Made by a program: the position numbers and the translations under genes. Shown piece by piece: positions 17,196 to 24,439 of a DNA stretch of 64,000 nt (position 1 is its first letter; every line of letters begins with the position of its first letter). The notes beneath the pieces are model-generated. The model saw nothing but the letters and a program-made list of their open reading frames with translations, had not been told where the DNA came from and did not search any database. This stretch comes from Pedomonas mirosovicensis. GTDB taxonomy: Bacteria > Pseudomonadota > Alphaproteobacteria > Sphingomonadales > Sphingomonadaceae. The stretch covers positions 818,001 to 882,000 of the forward strand of contig NZ_JAKFIA010000002.1 in the NCBI RefSeq assembly GCF_022569295.1, read 5' to 3'.

Positions 17196-19463
17196 ATGGA
17201 CGAAGACTTCCGCAAAGCCGCCTTGGACTATCATCGTCTGCCGCGCCCCGGAAAGCTGGCGGTGGAGCCGACCAAGCGCATGGCCAACCAGCATGACCTT
17301 GCGCTGGCCTATTCGCCGGGCGTGGCGGCGGCGTGCGAGGCCATCCAGTCCGACCCGGAAGCCGCCCGCGAGATGACCGCGCGCGGCAACCTGGTGGCCG
17401 TCATCAGCAACGGCACGGCAGTGCTGGGCCTGGGCAACATCGGCCCGCTCGCCTCCAAGCCGGTGATGGAGGGCAAGGCGGTCCTGTTCAAGAAGTTCGC
17501 GGGCATCGACGTCTTCGACATCGAGGTGGATGCCAGCGACCCGGACCACTTCTGCCAGGTGGTGGCGGCGCTGGAGCCGACCTTCGGCGGCATCAACCTT
17601 GAGGACATCAAGGCGCCCGAGTGCTTTGAGATCGAGCAGCGGCTGCGCCAGCAGATGGCCATTCCGGTGTTCCACGACGACCAGCACGGCACGGCCATCG
17701 TGTGCGCGGCGGCCGTGCGGAACGGCCTCCTGCTGCAGGGCAAGCGCCTGGAGGACGTGAAGCTGGTCACCTCCGGCGCGGGCGCGGCGGCCATGGCCTG
17801 CGTCGACCTGCTCGTCACCATGGGCCTGAAGCCGGAGAACGTCACGCTCACCGACATCAAGGGCGTGGTCTATGAGGGGCGCGACGAGAACATGCCGGCC
17901 AACATGGCCCGCTATGCCCGGCAGACGGATGCGCGCGCGCTCAATGAGGTGCTGGCGGGGGCGGATGTGTTCCTCGGCCTTTCTGCCCCGCGCGTCTTGA
18001 GGCCGGAGTGGCTGCCGCTCCTGGCCGACAAGCCGCTCATCCTGGCGCTGGCCAACCCGGAGCCGGAAATCCTGCCCGCCCTGGTGCGCGAGGCGCGGCC
18101 GGATGCCATCGTCGCCACCGGCCGGTCGGACTACCCGAACCAGGTGAACAACGTTCTGTGCTTCCCCTACATCTTCCGCGGCGCGCTCGATGTGCACGCC
18201 AGCGAGATCAACGAGGCGATGAAGGTGGCAGCCGTCGAGGCGATCGCCGAGCTCGCCCGCGCCGAGGCCAGCGAGGTGGTGGCCAGCGCCTACGGCGGCA
18301 GCGCGCCCCTGTTCGGCCCGGACTATATCATCCCCAAGCCCTTTGATCCGCGCCTCCTGCTGGAGATCGCCCCCGCCGTCGCCAAGGCCGCCATGGCCAC
18401 GGGCGTCGCCCGCAAGCCGATCGAGGATTTCGAGGTCTACAAGACGGAGCTGGAGCGCTTCATCTACCGCTCGGGCCAGCTGATGCGCCCGGTGTTCGAA
18501 GTGGCCCGGCGCGCGCCCAAGCGCGTGGCCTACGCCGAGGGCGAGGACGAGCGCGTGCTGCGCGCGGTGCAGACCGTGATCGACGAGCGCATCGCCCGGC
18601 CGGTGCTGGTGGGCCGGCGCGGCGTCATCGAGGAGCGCATCCGCGAGCTTGGCCTGCGCCTGCAGATCGGCCGCGACATCGAGGTGGTGGACCCGGCCGA
18701 GAACGACAGCAACTTCCTGCCGCTGGTGGAGCGCTACCAGCGGCTGGTGGAACGGCGCGGCGTGCCGCCCGCATCCTCCGAGCGCCGCATTCGCCGCCGC
18801 CCCAACATCACCACGGCCATGCTGCTGGACGCGGGCTTTGTGGACGCAGCCATTTGCGGCGGCCGCAGCGACTGGTGGCAGCAGACGCGGGACGTGCTTC
18901 CCATCATCCCGAAGCGGGACTCCGTCAGCCGCATCTACGCCATGTCGACGGTGATCCTGCCCACGGGCGTCCTGTTCATCTGCGACACCCACATGAACCT
19001 CGACCCCACCGCCGAGCAGGTGGCGGAAATGACCCAGCTGGCCGCCCAGACGGTGCGGCGCTTCGGCATGGTGCCCAAGGCGGCGCTGCTGTCCCACTCC
19101 AACTTCGGGGCCAGCAACTCGCCGAGCGCGCGCAAGATGCGCCAGGCCCTGCCGCTCATCCGCGAGGCCTGCCCGGACCTGGAGATCGACGGCGAAATGC
19201 ACGGCGACGCCGCGCTGGCCGAGAGCATCCGCAGCCGCATGGTGACCCAGAGCCCGCTGACCGGCTCGGCCAACCTGCTCATCATGCCGTCGCTGGATGC
19301 GGCCAACATCAGCCTCACCCTGCTGGCCGCCGCCAACGACGGCCACCTGATCGGCCCCCTGCTGCTCGGCACCTCCAAGCAGCTGCACGTGCTGGTGCCA
19401 AGCACCACGGCACGCGGCATTGTCAACATCACGGCGCTGAGCGTCGCCCAGCTTCAGGGGTGA
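17196..19463 (+). CDS. maeB: NADP-dependent malic enzyme with C-terminal phosphotransacetylase-like domain
   Basis: 755 residues, the length of MaeB. N-terminal malic domain (about 15-150) contains [15 protein letters not shown] and [14 protein letters not shown]-type sequence. The NAD(P)-binding domain follows ([28 protein letters not shown]) and catalytic Lys is in [13 protein letters not shown]. The last third (about 430-755) is a PTA-like domain ([30 protein letters not shown]) that in MaeB is regulatory and responds to acetyl-CoA rather than acting as a transferase. Converts malate to pyruvate and CO2, supplying NADPH. The ATG at 17196 has an AGGA site. A bidirectional terminator follows at 19555-19600. 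Confidence 0.97.
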   Translation: MDEDFRKAALDYHRLPRPGKLAVEPTKRMANQHDLALAYSPGVAAACEAIQSDPEAAREMTARGNLVAVISNGTAVLGLGNIGPLASKPVMEGKAVLFKKFAGIDVFDIEVDASDPDHFCQVVAALEPTFGGINLEDIKAPECFEIEQRLRQQMAIPVFHDDQHGTAIVCAAAVRNGLLLQGKRLEDVKLVTSGAGAAAMACVDLLVTMGLKPENVTLTDIKGVVYEGRDENMPANMARYARQTDARALNEVLAGADVFLGLSAPRVLRPEWLPLLADKPLILALANPEPEILPALVREARPDAIVATGRSDYPNQVNNVLCFPYIFRGALDVHASEINEAMKVAAVEAIAELARAEASEVVASAYGGSAPLFGPDYIIPKPFDPRLLLEIAPAVAKAAMATGVARKPIEDFEVYKTELERFIYRSGQLMRPVFEVARRAPKRVAYAEGEDERVLRAVQTVIDERIARPVLVGRRGVIEERIRELGLRLQIGRDIEVVDPAENDSNFLPLVERYQRLVERRGVPPASSERRIRRRPNITTAMLLDAGFVDAAICGGRSDWWQQTRDVLPIIPKRDSVSRIYAMSTVILPTGVLFICDTHMNLDPTAEQVAEMTQLAAQTVRRFGMVPKAALLSHSNFGASNSPSARKMRQALPLIREACPDLEIDGEMHGDAALAESIRSRMVTQSPLTGSANLLIMPSLDAANISLTLLAAANDGHLIGPLLLGTSKQLHVLVPSTTARGIVNITALSVAQLQG

Positions 19464-19478
19464 ATTGGGGAATGGACT

Positions 19479-19512
19479 TGCCAAGGGGGTCTCAGGAACC
19501 CCCTTGGAATTT
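19479..19512. repeat. Dispersed palindromic repeat, copy 1
   Basis: CCAAGGGGGT (19481-19490), 7-nt loop, ACCCCCTTGG (19498-19507), flanked by TTG and AATT. The same arms and flanks recur at 23251-23282. It starts 15 bp after maeB. No T-run follows, so it looks like a small dispersed palindrome of the REP type rather than a plain terminator; it may still block exonucleases. Confidence 0.7.
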
Positions 19513-19554
19513 ATAGGGACGCGCCGGGCAGGAACGGCCGCGCCCGTCCAAAAG

Positions 19555-19600
19555 CAAAAGCGCGCCGCGAGGTTCCGCCCCGCGACGCGCTTTTGTTTTG
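19555..19600. terminator. Bidirectional terminator between maeB and the DUF3297 gene
   Basis: CAAAAGCGCG (19555-19564) pairs perfectly with CGCGCTTTTG (19586-19595), and the stem extends inward with one mismatch through CGCG/CGCG. The A-rich and T-rich ends give a U-tract on both strands, as expected between convergent genes. Confidence 0.88.
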
Positions 19601-19614
19601 AATAACGGAAACGG

Positions 19615-19878
19615 CTATTCGGCCTTGCCGGCCGTATCGGCAGCGTCCTGGAAATAGGGCTCGACCGGACCGGTCAGCTTAATCGTCAGCGGATAGCCGT
19701 GGCGATCGCGGGTGTTGCCCACCGGCACGCGAATCCAGCCTTCGCTGACGCAGTATTCGTCCACGTCATGGCGCTCGGCGCCGCGGAAGCGGATGCCGAC
19801 GCCCCGCTCAAGCACGGCCGCGTTGAAATAGGGGCTTTTCGGGTTGATCGAGAGGCGATCCGGAGGCGTATCGGTCAT
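19615..19878 (-). CDS. DUF3297 family protein
   Basis: 87 residues, MTDTPPDRLSINPKSPYFN through GVGIRFRGAERHDVDEYCVSEGWIRV to VGNTRDRHGYPLTIKLTG. This matches the small DUF3297 family of proteobacteria, whose function is unknown although some records carry a glutathione-peroxidase label without support. No signal peptide or membrane segment; predicted cytoplasmic. The ATG at 19878 is chosen because family similarity starts there, behind a GAAGAG site. Single gene, convergent with maeB. Confidence 0.85.
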   Translation of the reverse strand: MTDTPPDRLSINPKSPYFNAAVLERGVGIRFRGAERHDVDEYCVSEGWIRVPVGNTRDRHGYPLTIKLTGPVEPYFQDAADTAGKAE

Positions 19879-20225
19879 GCGAGACTGCTCTTCAATTGGC
19901 CAGAAACGGGAAAGTCCAAGCCTATACCCGTGCAGGAGCGCAAAACCAAGCCGCCATTGGGCCTCCAAGGCAACCGATGCACCCCGGCAGAAGCCTTGCA
20001 ATAAACGCTGCTTATTTTCCCCTCCGGCCAGGCCCTAGATATTAATTCAAAAGGAAGTACCCGCAAGCCTGGCCATATAGGCGCATAAGACCGCATTTCT
20101 CCGGAACCCGATTGTTCCACCATCGTTTATCTGTCTGCGTCACAGCCCATGGGCTGGGCGCGACTATTATTCTTTTGTCGCCTCTTCCTGAAAAATACAG
20201 CGGAATTAATTGCCGGAGTTTCCGC
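19879..20225. other. Divergent intergenic region (DUF3297 / sterol desaturase)
   Basis: 347 bp without a gene. The half next to the desaturase is AT-rich and carries the EcfG-type promoter at 20103-20127. The other half should hold the DUF3297 promoter; I see no clear hexamers there and no inverted repeat of note apart from GGAAC/GTTCC within the stress promoter. Confidence 0.5.
20103..20127 (+). promoter_or_regulatory. Candidate EcfG-type general stress promoter
   Basis: GGAAC (20103-20107), 16 bp, CGTT (20124-20127), matching the GGAAC-N16/17-CGTT consensus of the EcfG sigma factors that run the alphaproteobacterial general stress response. Predicted start near 20135, about 90 bp ahead of the desaturase ATG at 20226. 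GGAAC also forms a short palindrome with the GTTCC at 20114-20118. Confidence 0.55.
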
Positions 20226-21209
20226 ATGTCTTCATTGAACGATGCTCTGAACGTCGTCCAGGATGCCGTTACGGGATTCATCGGCGTTGATGTCGCCACG
20301 ATCAAGCAGGCCGTCATCGCCTCGGGAGGGCAGCAGGCCTGGGATGTCATCACCTACCTGACCAACCCGAAGGTATTGCTGATGGCGCTCATTCCCTGCC
20401 TCATCATCGAACGGCTGAGGCCCGCCGCGCCCCACCAGGCCCACCGGACCGGCGGCCTCTTGCTCGACTTTCTCTACCCCATTCCGCGTATCCTCATCCC
20501 GACGGCCTTTCTCGGGCTCGGCACGATGCTCGCCATGTACATCTACAAGACCTACCTGCCGTTCCTGAACACCGGGCTGCTCGATAACAAGCCGCTGTGG
20601 GTTCAGACGCTGGGCGCGTTCATCGTCAGCGATTTCATGTTCTACTGGTCGCACCGCATCCGCCACGAGGTGCGCTGGTTCTGGTACTTCCATGCCATCC
20701 ACCACTCGCAGAAGCACCTGAACCCGGCGACCACTCATCGCACCCACCCGATCGAGACCATCATCTCCGGCGCGATCCGCACCATTCCCATCGCCTTCGT
20801 TGGCGGTTCCTACCCAGCCTGGGTGCTGTTCGTGGTGCTCAACAACTTCTGGGGCTATTTCATCCACGCCAACATCCGCACCAACCTGGGCTGGCTCGGC
20901 AACTTCATCGTCAGCCCGCAATACCACCGCGTGCACCACTCAACCCTCGAGGAGCATTTCGACATCAACTATGGGGAGCGGCTGGTGATCTGGGACAAGC
21001 TGTTCGGCACCTACTGCCCGGACCGGCAGGTCTACCCGCCCACCGGCATCCCCAATGCCGCCTGGATCGAGGAGAACAGCAACAATCCGGTCAAGATACC
21101 GTTATATTACCTGAAGCAGATGGCCTATCCGTTCGTTCGCATCGGCCAGTCGGTCAAGGAGACCGGACGCCTGGCCCTGGCGAGATTGCGCGCCCCGTCC
21201 CAGGCGTAA
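20226..21209 (+). CDS. Sterol desaturase / fatty acid hydroxylase family membrane protein
   Basis: 327 residues with several hydrophobic helices and the di-iron histidine boxes of the superfamily: SHRIRHEVRWFW (HxxxH type), FHAIHHSQKHLNP (HxxHH) and YHRVHHSTLEEHFDINYG (HxxHH). These integral membrane oxygenases hydroxylate or desaturate sterols, fatty acids or carotenoids; the substrate is not readable. The ATG at 20226 has a GGAG site, and the open frame upstream has no support. Its promoter matches the general-stress consensus, hinting at membrane lipid or hopanoid/carotenoid adjustment under stress (inference). Confidence 0.9.
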   Translation: MSSLNDALNVVQDAVTGFIGVDVATIKQAVIASGGQQAWDVITYLTNPKVLLMALIPCLIIERLRPAAPHQAHRTGGLLLDFLYPIPRILIPTAFLGLGTMLAMYIYKTYLPFLNTGLLDNKPLWVQTLGAFIVSDFMFYWSHRIRHEVRWFWYFHAIHHSQKHLNPATTHRTHPIETIISGAIRTIPIAFVGGSYPAWVLFVVLNNFWGYFIHANIRTNLGWLGNFIVSPQYHRVHHSTLEEHFDINYGERLVIWDKLFGTYCPDRQVYPPTGIPNAAWIEENSNNPVKIPLYYLKQMAYPFVRIGQSVKETGRLALARLRAPSQA

Positions 21210-21266
21210 GCCGCTGCCAGCCAGGACCGCTTGCCTCACCCTGCCTGTTCTGGAGTTCATGGTATT

Positions 21267-21782
21267 ATGTCCACGCCGCTATCCGAACGGCAACCCCCTC
21301 GCCGGCAGGAGGGCGTGGATGGCCGCATCGGGGACCAGACGGAGCAGCTGAGGAAAAGCGCGACCTCCATGGAGGAGAGCAGCAAGGCCGTCGAGCGCAA
21401 CACCAAACAGGCTTCCGACAGCGCAGACCGCCGCACGGCGCTGGCAGGGGATCGCACCATCTTCGCCGCCGAGCGCACCTATGCCGCCTGGGTTCGGACC
21501 GGGCTGGGCTCGCTGGCCAGCGGCATTGGCGCCCGCGCGCTGCTGGAGGGCATCGTGGCGGACTGGCTGGTGATCGCCACCGGCACCGTGCTGGTGCTGC
21601 TCAGCGCCTTCTGCTTCGTGGCGGGCATCTGGCGTTACCTGCGCCCCGGCGCGCCGCTCGGCATCCCTGACGTGCGCCGGCTGCCAGCCGTTCTTCTCAT
21701 CGGCGTCAACGCCTTCTTCGTCCTGGTGGCGCTGGCCGCCCTCTACGGCATCTGGTCAGGCGACTTCGTGCCGCAAAAATAG
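21267..21782 (+). CDS. DUF202 (YidH-like) membrane protein with coiled-coil N-terminus
   Basis: 171 residues. Residues about 15-65 are charged and polar with heptad character (EQLRKSATSMEESSKAVERN), predicted coiled coil. Then comes the DUF202 signature DRTIFAAERTYAAWVRTGLGSLASG and three hydrophobic helices, ending at ALYGIWSGDFV. DUF202 proteins (YidH, YidG; also the domain in VTC proteins) are small inner membrane proteins of unknown function. The soluble N-terminal extension is longer than in plain YidH. It is 57 bp downstream of the desaturase gene on the same strand and may share its transcript. Confidence 0.8.
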   Translation: MSTPLSERQPPRRQEGVDGRIGDQTEQLRKSATSMEESSKAVERNTKQASDSADRRTALAGDRTIFAAERTYAAWVRTGLGSLASGIGARALLEGIVADWLVIATGTVLVLLSAFCFVAGIWRYLRPGAPLGIPDVRRLPAVLLIGVNAFFVLVALAALYGIWSGDFVPQK

Positions 21783-21905
21783 CCCGCGTCCCCTAAGCTT
21801 GACCCCTGCGACGCTCTCGGGCATTCCTTGGGCGAGCCTTGGCCCTGTCTCCATGGCAAGGCCGCGCCAGACGCGAACCCCATTCTCCACGCGACGACCG
21901 GATTG

Positions 21906-23165
21906 ATGACGCCTTCTGAATTCTTGCACGCCTATCCTTTTGTCTACACGCTCATAGGCCTTGCCGCCCTGTGCCTGGCCGCCTGGGCCGCCTATGGGGC
22001 GACCCGGCTGACGCTGGCGCGCGTCGTCGGCCCGCTGGCAAAGCGCACCGCCTTCATTGGCGATGAACTGCTGGTGGAGCACAGGGTGGTGCACCGGCTG
22101 GCCTATGCGGTGCCGTCCCTGGTCATCCATGCCGGCGCGGGGCTCGTGCCCGGCATGCCGGAGGTGCTGCTCATCCTCATCCGCAACGTCGCCTCCGCCT
22201 TTACCGCCATCACGCTGATGCTGGCGACGGGCGCGTTTCTCAATGTCGTCAACGATCTCTACGCGCGCCGCCCCGGCGCCGCCAACCGGCCGATCAAGGG
22301 GTACCTGCAGCTCCTGAAGATCGTGCTCTATACGGTGGGCGCGATCATCGCCGTCGCCTTCCTGACCGAGCGGTCGCCCCTCCTGCTGCTCTCCAGCCTC
22401 GGCGCGCTGGCCGCCGTGCTCACCCTGGTGTTCAAGGACACGCTGCTCTCGCTGGTGGCCAGCATCCAGCTGACCTCCAACGACATGGTGCGGGTGGGTG
22501 ACTGGATCGAGATGCCCCAGGTCAACGCCGATGGCGACGTGATCGACATTGCCCTGCACACCGTGAAAGTGCAGAACTGGGACAAGACCATCACCACCGT
22601 TCCCACCTACCGGCTGATTAGCGACAGTTTCAAGAACTGGCGGGGCATGCAGCAGAGCGGCGGGCGGCGCATCAAGCGCGCGCTGAACATCGACCTGGCC
22701 AGCATCCGCTTCCTGACGCCGGACGAACGCACCGCGCTGCGGCGCTTCGCGCTGATGCGGCCTTACCTCGATGCCAAGCAGGCTGAGCTGGAGGCCTGGA
22801 ACGCCAGCCACCCGGACCGGGCGGCAGAGCCCGTCAATGCCCGCCGCCTCACCAACATCGGCTGCTTCCGGGCCTATGTGCAGGCCTACCTCAGGGCTCA
22901 TCCGCGCATCCACCAGGGCATGTCCCTGATGGTGCGCCAGCTCGCCCCCGGCCCGACCGGGGTGCCTCTGGAAATCTACTGCTTCACGGCAACGATCGCC
23001 TGGGCCGAATACGAAGCCATCCAGTCGGACATCTTCGACCACCTGTTCGCCATTCTGCCGGAGTTCGGCCTCAAGGTGTTCCAGCAGCCAACCGGATGGG
23101 ACATCCAGACGGCAATCGAAGACGCGCCGGGCGCGCGCAAGATCGCGCTGCTGGCCAACAGCTAA
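21906..23165 (+). CDS. MscS-family mechanosensitive channel (YbdG/MscM type)
   Basis: 419 residues. Three to five N-terminal membrane helices; the pore helix and MscS beta domain are visible in LGALAAVLTLVFKDTLLSLVASIQLTSNDMVRVGDWIEMP, followed by VQNWDKTITTVPTYRLISDSFKNW. The long C-terminal region (about 250-419) with SGGRRIKRAL and the closing IFDHLFAILPEFGLKVFQQPTG matches the YbdG subgroup. Known role: miniconductance channel protecting against mild hypo-osmotic shock. The ATG at 21906 lacks a good ribosome site, but helix 1 begins directly after it. 123 bp behind the DUF202 gene. Confidence 0.92.
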   Translation: MTPSEFLHAYPFVYTLIGLAALCLAAWAAYGATRLTLARVVGPLAKRTAFIGDELLVEHRVVHRLAYAVPSLVIHAGAGLVPGMPEVLLILIRNVASAFTAITLMLATGAFLNVVNDLYARRPGAANRPIKGYLQLLKIVLYTVGAIIAVAFLTERSPLLLLSSLGALAAVLTLVFKDTLLSLVASIQLTSNDMVRVGDWIEMPQVNADGDVIDIALHTVKVQNWDKTITTVPTYRLISDSFKNWRGMQQSGGRRIKRALNIDLASIRFLTPDERTALRRFALMRPYLDAKQAELEAWNASHPDRAAEPVNARRLTNIGCFRAYVQAYLRAHPRIHQGMSLMVRQLAPGPTGVPLEIYCFTATIAWAEYEAIQSDIFDHLFAILPEFGLKVFQQPTGWDIQTAIEDAPGARKIALLANS

Positions 23166-23250
23166 GCTGATTTGATTTTTTAAAGAGCCGTTTTCGAGCC
23201 GGGCGCATGCCTGCGGCAGGCAGGCGCGACCAATAAAAGCCGCCAGGATT

Positions 23251-23282
23251 TGCCAAGGGGGTCCGTGACCCCCTTGGAATTC
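23251..23282. repeat. Dispersed palindromic repeat, copy 2
   Basis: CCAAGGGGGTC (23253-23263), loop CGT, GACCCCCTTGG (23267-23277), with TTG before and AATT after, as in the copy at 19479-19512. Arms are identical over CCAAGGGGGT; only the loop differs. Lies between the MscS and SWIB genes. A 250-bp gap surrounds it with no other feature seen. Confidence 0.7.
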
Positions 23283-23415
23283 CATTGCCGTTTTAGAACG
23301 CAGCCGGTCATGCCGTTGCGTATTTGGGGAATCCGGTGTCCCCTTGGTTCGCGCTGGACGCAGCCCGACAAAACAAAGGGGCGCAGGGAACGGCGTCCCC
23401 CCGCAATAAAATTGA

Positions 23416-23700
23416 TTACTTCAGGTGGGCGCTGAGGTGCTTGTTCATCTCGAACATCGTGACCTTATCCCGATTATCAAACACCGGGCGCAGCTTATCA
23501 TCAGCCAGGATTTCGCGCTTGTTCTCCGGGTTTTGCAGGTCGTTCTTCTTGATATAGTCCCACACCTTGCTGACCACTTCCGCGCGCGGCAGAGGGTCGT
23601 TGCCCACGATCGCCGCAAGCTCCTGCGAAGGTTGAACCGGCCGCTGCAAGGCGTTGGGCTTGTTGCCGGATGACTTCCCCTTCTCGGTTTTGGACGCCAT
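23416..23700 (-). CDS. SWIB/MDM2-domain protein
   Basis: 94 residues. A basic, lysine-rich N-terminus (MASKTEKGKSSGNKP) is followed by a single SWIB domain (about 22-94): LAAIVGNDPLPRAEVVSKVWDYIKKNDLQNPENKREIL and a closing MFEMNKHLSAHL. In bacteria, stand-alone SWIB proteins occur in chlamydiae and many alphaproteobacteria and are thought to act in chromosome organisation; evidence is thin. The start at 23700 follows a strong GGGAGAA site. Single gene, convergent with mscS. Confidence 0.92.
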   Translation of the reverse strand: MASKTEKGKSSGNKPNALQRPVQPSQELAAIVGNDPLPRAEVVSKVWDYIKKNDLQNPENKREILADDKLRPVFDNRDKVTMFEMNKHLSAHLK

Positions 23701-24432
23701 TCTTTCTTCTCCCGGATTGTTTCGCTCACGGCGGACCGCCGGCCCGGCCCAATGATCGGGCCACGCCGCTCCGTTCTGGCAGGTTAACGCCCGGCCGCCA
23801 AACTGTGTCCGCACGCTCTGTTCCGGCTGCGGGCAGGTTGCGACCAAAAAGCCACAGTTTCGCTGCCCGCTCGCTGGAATTGGAGCAGACAGGGGGAAAT
23901 TCGCGGCCCGCGCTCCTTACCTGGAAGCGAAAACAATATGTCCGACTGAGCGAAGCAGCGCATTAAACGCGCAAGGACCGGTCTTTCTTCTTTCTGGAAA
24001 TAGTCTTTATCGACTAAAAGCAAAATCACCGGATCGGACAGGCCGACCCGGTGATTGGTGGGATTAATCCCTCTGCTCCAGAAGGAGAGCTACCTTGGAA
24101 TGGATGCTCCTTCTGGCCCTAATTCTAGAGCGGATAGAGGTTACAATCAACATCCGGTTTAGAAAGTAAGGACCAGACCCGGGGGGCGGGATCGCTCCCC
24201 GGGAACGGCCAAGGGAAAAAAATGATGCCACGAGCAGCAAGCCCAGGCGGAACCCGCGCGACCCGAAAGGGCCGCGAGGGCCCCGCGGGCTCAGGCTGGC
24301 CAAGGGCCGGCTTGCCACCCTGCTCGGCGTCGCCCGAAGGTCCATCCAAGGATGGGAGGCGGGGGAAATCCCCATGACCGGATCGCCCTCGTCTCCCGCT
24401 CCATCGAGAAAGCCAGCCTGCACAAGACTATC
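23701..24432. other. 732-bp intergenic region: palindrome cluster and HTH remnant
   Basis: No intact gene. From 24001 to 24116 it holds four consecutive palindromes (annotated separately), and from 24170 a broken helix-turn-helix frame. The region 23930-24180 is clearly more AT-rich than its neighbours, unlike the surrounding coding DNA. It should also contain the SWIB promoter close to 23701. This is the largest non-coding stretch of the window and a candidate for a structured RNA gene or a degraded mobile or plasmid-type element. Confidence 0.55.
24001..24116. other. Cluster of four perfect palindromes, possible structured RNA or element end
   Basis: In order: TAGTC/GACTA (24001-24016); AATCACCGG (24024-24032) with CCGGTGATT (24048-24056); the 12-bp perfect palindrome GGGATTAATCCC (24060-24071); and CCAGAAGGAG (24078-24087) with CTCCTTCTGG (24107-24116). 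All arms are perfect and barely separated. There is no clear T-run, so simple terminators are unlikely. I do not recognise an RNA family. No flanking gene explains the array. Confidence 0.5.
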
Positions 24433-24439
24433 TCAATAA
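24170..24439 (+). pseudogene. Remnant of a small helix-turn-helix (XRE-like) DNA-binding protein
   Basis: The frame from 24170 to the TAA at 24437-24439 contains LAKGRLATLLGVARRSIQGWEAGEIP, which has the pattern of an XRE-type helix-turn-helix (GRLA-LLGV-RRSI-GWE-G). It has no ATG, GTG or TTG in frame upstream of the motif; an ATG at 24222 with an A-rich approach lies in another frame, and GC-rich runs between could hide a frameshift. It ends abruptly and overlaps the last bases of tamB on the other strand. Probably a decayed regulator from a mobile element, or a small gene with a sequence error. Confidence 0.4.

Noticed and set aside
17061-19484. 807-codon frame antisense to maeB
   Set aside because: Shadow of a well-conserved gene; no ribosome site or homology.
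24064-24423. 119-codon minus-strand frame in the large gap
   Set aside because: Covers the palindromes and the HTH remnant in reverse; no homology or ribosome site.
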